DNA of 64,000 nucleotides from Pleurotus djamor (taxonomy: Eukaryota > Basidiomycota > Agaricomycetes > Agaricales > Pleurotaceae), in contig JAPEVF010000080.1 in assembly GCA_029747585.1 (NCBI GenBank), positions 1 to 64,000 on the forward strand, written 5' to 3'. Shown here piece by piece: positions 57,392-64,000 of the stretch (positions are counted from its first letter, which is position 1; the number at the start of each line of letters is the position of its first letter). The notes under the pieces are model-generated. The model saw nothing but the letters and a program-made list of their open reading frames with translations. It did not search any database and was not told the DNA's origin. Made by a program: the position numbers and the translations under genes.

Positions 57392-57690
57392 ATGGGCGAG
57401 GTCAGCGTTGGCATGGAACGGTTGACAGACGTCGACGCTTATACTCGTGAGTCTTCCTATCTGGTCTTGTAAGATACAAGGCCAAGCCCTGACGGCCGCT
57501 TTGTCAGGCTCAGGTAATAGGTTCAAATTCACGACGTCAACCAAAGGGAAAGGGAAGAGCGTCGATCCTGCTGAACGACAAGCAGCCATCGAGAGAGGCT
57601 TTCCACCTGAAGCTGATGAAGCGCGTCTGTCATGTGGAGGGACAACTAGAAAGCGAAAGTGGATGGGTAAGGAGAATGACGATGGTGAGT
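57392..57690 (+). CDS. Hypothetical small protein, possibly first exons of a longer gene
   Basis: MGEVSVGMERLTDVDAYT (57392) splices at GTGAGTC to an exon starting QALTAALSGSGNRFKF and running through DPAERQAAIERGFPPEADEA to a GTGAGT donor at 57686. Intron length is about 34 nt, short even for fungi. What follows the last donor is unclear. Confidence 0.35.
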
Positions 57691-57699
57691 AATCTTTGA

Positions 57700-59470
57700 A
57701 GCTTGATCTTTCGTATTCAAGCAGAACCAACCCACTGTAAGCAGATATATTCTTTGAGGGCTGAGGGCTGATCGATGACTTCAAAGCCATGTCGTAGAGA
57801 GCCAGTAACTCGTCAGAAAGGTTTCTTTTTATTTTCATTTATTCGAATGTCAAGTTTGTGCGATTTTGATATGTGCCCAGTCCGATTTGTAACAGCTACG
57901 CCTACCTAGCTTCCTGTGTTTACTTGATAGTCCCCTGCGTATCAATGTCAGTTCTCTTTGTGATGAAATGCGTGCCGACCCCACGTACGAGCCAGACCCA
58001 AATATCCGGCTCCCAAAGAGTAAGATGGATGGAAATGGTTTGGTAGAGTCAAGGGCTCGTGAGAGACGGGGGCCGGAGGAGGATCGAGGACGCTTCAGGT
58101 CCGAGCATCGTAAGGAGTAGAATGTTACGCTGAGAATCGAAGAAGGGAGATTGTACAAACGCGACGCGTCGAATACGACGCGCTCCGTGACTGCCTGGCT
58201 GTGACCGAGTTTTGTTGATTGTGACGTGGTCACAGAGCTTCAACTGACATCGCCACGTCGGAAACACATATAAACCCAAGCTTCCTTCTCCTACTTCCCT
58301 CAGAGCAAACCACAACTTGGGTGCATTGGTCTATTGCAGCCTATTGCGGACAAACCGATTTCCCTCGCCAGCTTCCGTATGGGTGGGAACCCGCCCCGCA
58401 ATAGTGTGCGCAAATTCATGACTCCTCTGTGTGTGGTCTCTGGTCGAGGTTGGGCGGGAAACATCGTATTTGGAGACCTTGGGCCATCCCTTCTGACAAC
58501 AGCTGGGGTGTCTGAGTATGCCGACCGTGTTCGCTAACGCTAACACGACGGGCTAACTCTCGGGTAACAGGATGCGTGATGTCGCCACCTCCCAGAGAAC
58601 GATCCGTCTCTGGTTCTATAAGTAATATATAGCCCTTCTCAGATTTAGTTTACATACGTAGAGGTGTCCTTCCTGTTCTTGGGTAGATGTTTGTCAATGC
58701 TAGCGACATTTCTCGTATGATCCATGGACGGTAGGACCCTCCGACAATGAGTACAAGGCAGGGGCACCGCGTGGAAGCTTAGATTGGGGTTATCTTCGTC
58801 ATCAGACAAGTCTGGATCGAGGACTAGCAGTACTTTTGAGCTACAGGGAGGTCGTCGGAACGCCGCGACGGAAATTAGAGGAGCAGCCTACCATCATGGG
58901 CCGACCAGGAAGCTCCTCTAGCCCATGAGAGGGACCAGCCTTTGATCGTGTATGTCTTCCGTCAAGTACACTGCGAGCCTACAGGCTGCGGCACTTGAGC
59001 TTAAGTAAACTATGGGTTGGCCAATGTTGAGTAAAGTCAACCAACTACGGGAGAATGTTCTGAGTCTCGATACAACGTAGATAAATGTATCAAAGCTCAC
59101 CGTCTGAACAGTCCACGAGGTTCCATGGAACTGATAGGAAATCTTCGTTCTGCCCCTCATATGTTCATCCGAATCGGGACGTTCCATGTAAGTCAAGCAT
59201 CACGAGGAATTTTTCAAATTGAAATGTAGATCGTGACATTGATGCTGAAGAGCTGAAGCAAGTAGCCCCGAGTCCATTGTTGAAGGATTTGGATCCCTTG
59301 AAGAAAGCGTTGAGAAGGCGAAAAGGATTGGAAAAGTCGGAAGTGGAGGCAGGCGGCGTCTAGGATAGCGCTCATATTGATCGAACGGTGACTCCGGTAT
59401 CATGGCGCCGAGAAATTGTTTACCACATTCCCATATGTCGCAATCCTGACCAGCACTTCGTTTCTTGCGC
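57700..59470. other. Intergenic region, no supported gene
   Basis: Several short frames exist on both strands, but none has a clear start, splice pattern or motif. A TATAAA box at 58269-58274 hints at an untraced transcript near 58300. Confidence 0.35.
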
Positions 59471-59473
59471 ACC

Positions 59474-61685
59474 ATGTCGCCGACGGAGCAAGAGCACCCT
59501 CAAGATTCGTCTCGCTCTGAACGCTCGCCTTTGCTCGGTCAGGCAAAAGGGGGAGACGAGAACAACTATGGTTCTCGAAGTGGATTTCCGAATGGAAATG
59601 AGTCCGGAGCTGAAGAGGGTATCGTCCCACCAGAAGAAGTTCTCAACGGGGGGAAGGAGATGCCTGAAAATATGGCAAAAATTGTAAGCTTCGCCATGCG
59701 ATGTGGTTCAACTTTGTGAACTCACGAGACGTTAGGTCATCCCAATGGCCATCGGTATCTTCCTCGCTGCCATGGACGGAACAATCGTCGTGAGCTGTGC
59801 GTATCTTCTGGTTTTGAACATGGTCTCCGCTGAGCCTTAAACTCATTCAGCGTACGCGGCGATCGGTAGCGAGCTCAAGCAGCTCCAGAGTACCAGTTGG
59901 ATCGCCACGGGCTACATGTTGACACTGACCAGCTTCCAGTCAGTTCAAGCTACCATCCTACATCCTAAAAACTTATCAATATTCTAGGCCATTGTACGGC
60001 AAAATGAGCGACATCTTCGGTCGAAAAGCTTGCCTTCTATTTGCCTATAGCGTATTTGCTTTGGGCTCCCTTTTCTGCGGCCTTGCTAGAAACATGACAG
60101 AACTCATCGCTGCGAGAGCTGTGGCTGGCATTGGTGGTGGCGGTATGACAACGTGAGTACTTCCTGGATCTGCTCAAAAGCGACGATCTGATGATGACGT
60201 AGTGTAGTGAGCATCATCATGTCTGATATTGTCCCATTAAGGTCGAGAGGGACCTGGCAAGGTACGTCCAAGTTTGGCTTACATCCCTTTTTTCTAATGT
60301 CGAACAACAGGCATATTGAACATTGTTTTTGCTACTGGCTCTGCGGCTGGGGCCCCGCTGGGTGGATTCCTCGCCGATAGTATAGGTTGGAGATGGTACG
60401 CACTCATCTTTGCATAGACTCATGACCCCGGACCCATCCACGTTTTCCAGGGCTTTTCTCGTCCAAGTGCCTATCACTTTCCTAGCTATCGCCAGCGTCA
60501 CCCTTGCCCTGGACTTACCCAAAGTTGAAAACTCTGATTTCCACTCCAAGATTCGACGCGTCGACTTCCCTGGCGCTATCACCCTTGTCCTGGCGGTGTT
60601 CTCCCTGCTGTACGCCTTGGACCGTGGCGGCAATATTACTTGGACTGATAAATACACTGTCGGTGCTTTATCTTCCTTCCTCGCCTTCTCCTTCCTCTTC
60701 GGCGCAATCGAGATGGAACTAGCCAAGGAGCCGTTCGCGCCTAAGCGTATCATTATCAATCGCTCCTTAATAGCGAGCTACTTGGTCAATTTCTTTGGGA
60801 TGGCTTCTGGTTTATCCATGCTGTTTCATGTTTCGTTGTGGCTCCAAGCCGTCAAAGGAATGTCGGCCTCTCAGGCTGGTGTGTGGTTGCTGTGGAGTAT
60901 CGGAGGCAGCGTCATCGGAAGTCTCGCCGGTGGATTCATGATGCAGGTGACTGGACGCTACTATTGGCTGACAGTCGGGGCCTATGCCGCGCTCTTCGTC
61001 GGTGGATTGGTGACCACGTTAATGACGGGTTTGCTGGCGACATCATTTGTCGCGCTCGCTATCGGTAGGACGAATTTCGAACTCTCGACCTGACGTTCTG
61101 CTCATGTCATTCTTCTCCAGGTCTTGTCGTGTCAAGCTTGGGCAACGGTACTTGACCTTCATACCTCCACTTAAACTCTGACTCACCCCCTGCTTAGGCA
61201 GCGGAATCACCACTAGCTTGATCGCCCTCATCGCTAACGCCGGTCCTGCGGACCAGGCCATTGCTACTGCAGGTACGTCTCACCTTCGACTCGAGACTAA
61301 CCCTTTTGACTAATTATCACCTTCATCACCAGTGTCATACCTATTCCGTTCTCTTGGCTCCGTCATTGGCCTCTCCGTTGGTAGTACCTTGGTCCAATCC
61401 ACGCTTCGAACCTTCCTTCGTCGTCAGCTAGACGGCACCGACGTCGATGAGGTATGTCAGCTTCCTTGATGGGCATCGGAACCTCTTACTGATCTCTTGC
61501 CCCAGCTTATCCGCCGCGTTCGAGAATCCCTAAGCTATGTCGACACGCTGGATCCTACTACTCAAGCCGCTGTTCGCTACTCTTATGAACAAGCCGTGCA
61601 CATAACATTGATATTTACTACCACGATGGGTGCATTTGCTGTCCTTTCGTCACTGTTCATCAAGGAGACGGCATTGTCCAAATAG
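59474..61685 (+). CDS. MFS transporter, drug/vacuolar basic-amino-acid H+ antiporter type (11 exons)
   Basis: Exons 59474-59684, 59736-59796, 59851-59938, 59988-60152, 60203-60261, 60311-60395, 60451-61064, 61121-61147, 61198-61272, 61333-61451 and 61506-61685 join exactly, giving about 560 aa. An acidic/Ser N-terminal tail with an SPLLG dileucine-like signal comes first. Membrane segments follow with DHA-type motifs: MDGTIVVSSYAAIGSEL (motif D-like), GKMSDIFGRKACLL (motif A), AARAVAGIGGGG (motif B) and GAPLGGFLADSIGWRW (motif C, antiporter signature). About 12-14 helices are expected. Relatives such as Fnx1/Vba proteins move basic amino acids into the vacuole; others export drugs. The dileucine-like signal favours the vacuole, but the substrate is not shown. 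No biosynthetic genes lie nearby. Confidence 0.92.
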
Positions 61686-61689
61686 ACTA

Positions 61690-62600
61690 TCTGTAACTTA
61701 TAGTATGTAAAAGTCCTGTCTAAGGTCTTTCAAGTCCCTTTTGATGCTACCTTGTACATTGTATAGATGAGGCATGGCTTTACCATTGCCATAGATATCT
61801 CAATACTGCGCGACCTTGTGGGACCTCAGGCCTCGGGCCTCAAGGCCTCAATGCCCACAAGGCCCAATCGGACTTGCAAGTTCCAAAGCATATTCAACGG
61901 AGCAAACCGAGACGCCGATATCAACGAGGTACATATCTTCTTCAATCAATCAAGCATACCTCCAGACAATTAACAACGTGTATCAAAGTAAGCACCAATG
62001 CGGCCAGAAATCGCCACGACTCACACCTTAACAACAACAACGATGGACTTCACGCAGTACTCCGCCATCGATAGCAAGCAAGCCTGTGATGTCGTTAAAT
62101 TTTCTGGTCGTTATATTTTGTGTTGAATCAGTCAGCTTCACGGGTCCTAGAGCAATTCCGGAGACTACTTAAATTCATAATGAAGTCCTCGCCCACAGTT
62201 CCAGTTGCTAGATTCCTATATCTATTCGACGGGATCAGAGATTTGCCTGTGGGATAAGAAGAGGTCGAGACAGATCTCCCAGAGTCAATGTACGTCCACC
62301 GTTCAAACGTTCAGGCCCAGAATTCAGACACTTTAAGTTCTGTGGGTCTCATGCCCTCTTAGATGGTATCCTATCACGATTATCACCCAGTATCCCTGGT
62401 TGAGAAAATGAGGCTTTGCGAGGTGTAATAAACTCGCTTGCCACGGTCCAGTAACCGGATACAAAGCTATGTGAGAAGAGTCGATATACCGCTTTACAAA
62501 GCAAGGCGAATAGTAGACAGTGTTACATAAATAATACGATGCGTCCCAGGTATGTAGAAGATGAAAAAGATGATAGACGCGCGAGCTGATGCTTGAGTGT
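61690..62600. other. Intergenic region between convergent genes
   Basis: Holds the 3' ends of the MFS gene and the minus-strand gene ending at 62606. No gene-like frame is seen. A GGCCTC-rich short repeat lies at 61826-61865. Confidence 0.4.
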
Positions 62601-62605
62601 CGTCG

Positions 62606-63785
62606 CTAGACCTTGGGCGAAGCGATCTTCAGCTTCGTCGTCAATGGTTCTAATTCTGTATCAGATTGTGTACTTTTAAACGTCAAGGAACAACGGGCTT
62701 ACCACCCTCCAGACGATTTTCCTTCGTCGAGCGTTTCCGTTTGAAGCTAGGAGTGCGCCCCTTAGGGGTAGCCTCAGCACCTCGTCCCTCGATGCAGCTA
62801 GTGTGCGTGCTGCCTTCAGAATGCGCGATAGGTGATCCCGTGGGTTCTAAAGTATCACCGTTAGACGACGCCGGTCTTACTTTGAGATAGCTAAAACTCA
62901 CTTCCACGCGCAACATCAATTGAAGGTAGCCCCGCCTGGCTGTGATTTTTGGAAGGTGATCTATCATCTTCGTGCTTCATAGGCGACGAGAACAATGAAT
63001 CAACTGAGAAAGGGTAGCGGATTTCAGCTCTGACACGAGAAGCGTAAGAGCTAGGCTTACAAGACTTGGTAGAGCTGATACTTCTAATCGGAGACGAAGC
63101 GTCTATGATGTTCCACATAAAAGAACAGATTGGGTAGCGATTGCAGATGAACGTACCAGCACCAATAGATAGAGCAACCTTTCTCGCAGCTTCGGCGTCT
63201 GAATCACGAAGTGGTTATGTGAACAGGTAACCACGACTGTCACTTGGCTGTCACGTACTACGTTTGGCGCATAAAGCAAGGATATCGATGTCCAGGCATC
63301 GAACAGGGGGAGGAAAGGGGTAGCCTGTGAGATTGTGAATATCCGCACGCATACGTTCACCATGGCGAACTCACTCCAACCAGGGTAGGCTGCCCAGGTA
63401 TGAGTGACCGACTGAGCTGAATCTTGTAGCTTCGCCGGAGTATTTGGTGTCTCTGAGTCGGTTTCTGCATTACAATGTGGATATATGCGCATCGAAATAC
63501 CGCGGAGGCGTATAATCAGTAAAACGGACCATAGAAAAGATGGAATCAGTGAGGATCTACGTAGGCGGGGCAGCCAAAAGATAGCTACTCACCATAAACT
63601 TGTGTTCCTTTCTGACTGCGCGCTGAAAACGCGTTAGAACGAGCGGCGGGCAAGCACGGACGACGATAGCCAGCAGCGTCGTTCCTAAGGTAGTTTGACC
63701 CGCTCCGAAGGACTTTTACTTTCAGCTCGACTTGCTGGAGGTCGTGTGGGGCATTGCTGGGCGGGTTGAGCTCGTCGTTTGTCAT
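62606..63785 (-). CDS. Hypothetical protein with Ser-rich basic C-terminus (multi-exon)
   Basis: Starts MTNDELNPPSNAPHD (63785). Exon 1 (to about 63594) ends at a GTGAGT donor. A second coding stretch lies near 63465-63390 (ETDSETPNTPAKLQDSAQSV). Further exons run about 63210-63130 and 63095-62905 (SISSTKSCKPSSYASRVRAE, MKHEDDRSPSKNHSQAG), then 62855-62700 (EGRGAEATPKGRTPSFKRKR). The last exon is ELEPLTTKLKIASPKV with TAG at 62606-62608. The middle splice pattern is uncertain. The protein seems disordered and nuclear; no domain is recognised. Its upstream end lies within 215 bp of the window edge. Confidence 0.5.
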
Positions 63786-64000
63786 GGTGTCGCAAGAGGA
63801 GGAAGGACGTGGCGGTAGTAGAAGAGAAAGGGGGACGCGAGGAAGATCGACGCGACGGTGAAGTATAAATCATGGTTTCGTGATGAGTGAATTGTCTCTG
63901 TGACGTCACGCCCTCTTGCCTGAGCAGTTGGCCACCCACAACACAGCACCAGCGACCCATCCAGGTTAGTTCTGATTGGGAACACAGAGGGTTGAAGACA

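Noticed and set aside
59474..63785. Secondary-metabolite gene cluster around the MFS transporter
   Set aside because: No synthase, P450 or oxidoreductase gene lies nearby.

Overview
This 64 kb window looks like draft-quality chromosome (scattered single N's) from an agaricomycete mushroom, a basidiomycete fungus. The evidence is genes cut by many 50-60 nt GT..AG introns, F-box, Spt5-like and Rex4-like gene families typical of Agaricomycetes, and a KDZ-class (Kyakuja-Dileera-Zisupton) transposase with its CxC2 cysteine cluster. No prokaryotic features, tRNA, rRNA or CRISPR were seen. The species cannot be told from the sequence alone.

Layout. 1-321 is the end of a TIR transposon ('TE-1') that truncates an Spt5-like pseudogene (322-1994). 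An F-box-like ORF follows (2329-3072). About 3188-20297 is one large KDZ transposon, the centrepiece. It has 19-bp terminal inverted repeats (18/19 match) and subterminal arrays of the palindrome TAGCTA/GTAGCTAC at both ends. Its minus-strand left half holds a 117-aa gene, a large gene of about 1000 aa and two related ~98-aa genes. In the centre is a run of hairpins, some with UUCG loops, inside an apparently spliced transcript. The plus-strand right half holds a PHD-finger gene, a TET/JBP-type 2-oxoglutarate/Fe(II) dioxygenase and the KDZ transposase. The dioxygenase stop and the transposase start overlap as TAATG. A complete 1.8-kb TE-1 copy (17821-19638) has jumped into the right array.

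20.3-35.4 kb is a repeat-rich mixture of host genes. It holds palindromic repeats, MITE-like elements, an intact SDHAF3/ACN9 (succinate dehydrogenase assembly factor), an N-rich hypothetical gene, an F-box gene split by an insertion and a homopolymer frameshift, a Rex4-like exonuclease that has lost its first catalytic motif, and a near-complete second Spt5 paralogue (NGN plus KOW domains). 35.9-46.5 kb is retroelement debris: two inverted LTR copies, gag-like fragments, and a decayed 4.9-kb open frame of no family I recognise, most of whose stops are one C-to-T step from Gln or Arg codons. 47.2-51.5 kb is a second large transposase-like pseudogene, followed by a divergent pair of multi-exon genes (51.5-54.3 kb).

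54.3-64 kb looks more like ordinary host sequence: short hypothetical genes, an 11-exon MFS transporter of the drug/basic-amino-acid H+ antiporter type (59474-61685), and a Ser-rich hypothetical gene on the minus strand.

How the parts work together (inference). The KDZ element would carry its own transposase, a TET/JBP enzyme able to oxidise 5-methylcytosine (possibly counteracting host methylation), a PHD reader-like protein and transposase-binding-like subterminal arrays. The C-to-T type stops in the older repeats fit a genome where repeats are methylated and deaminate.
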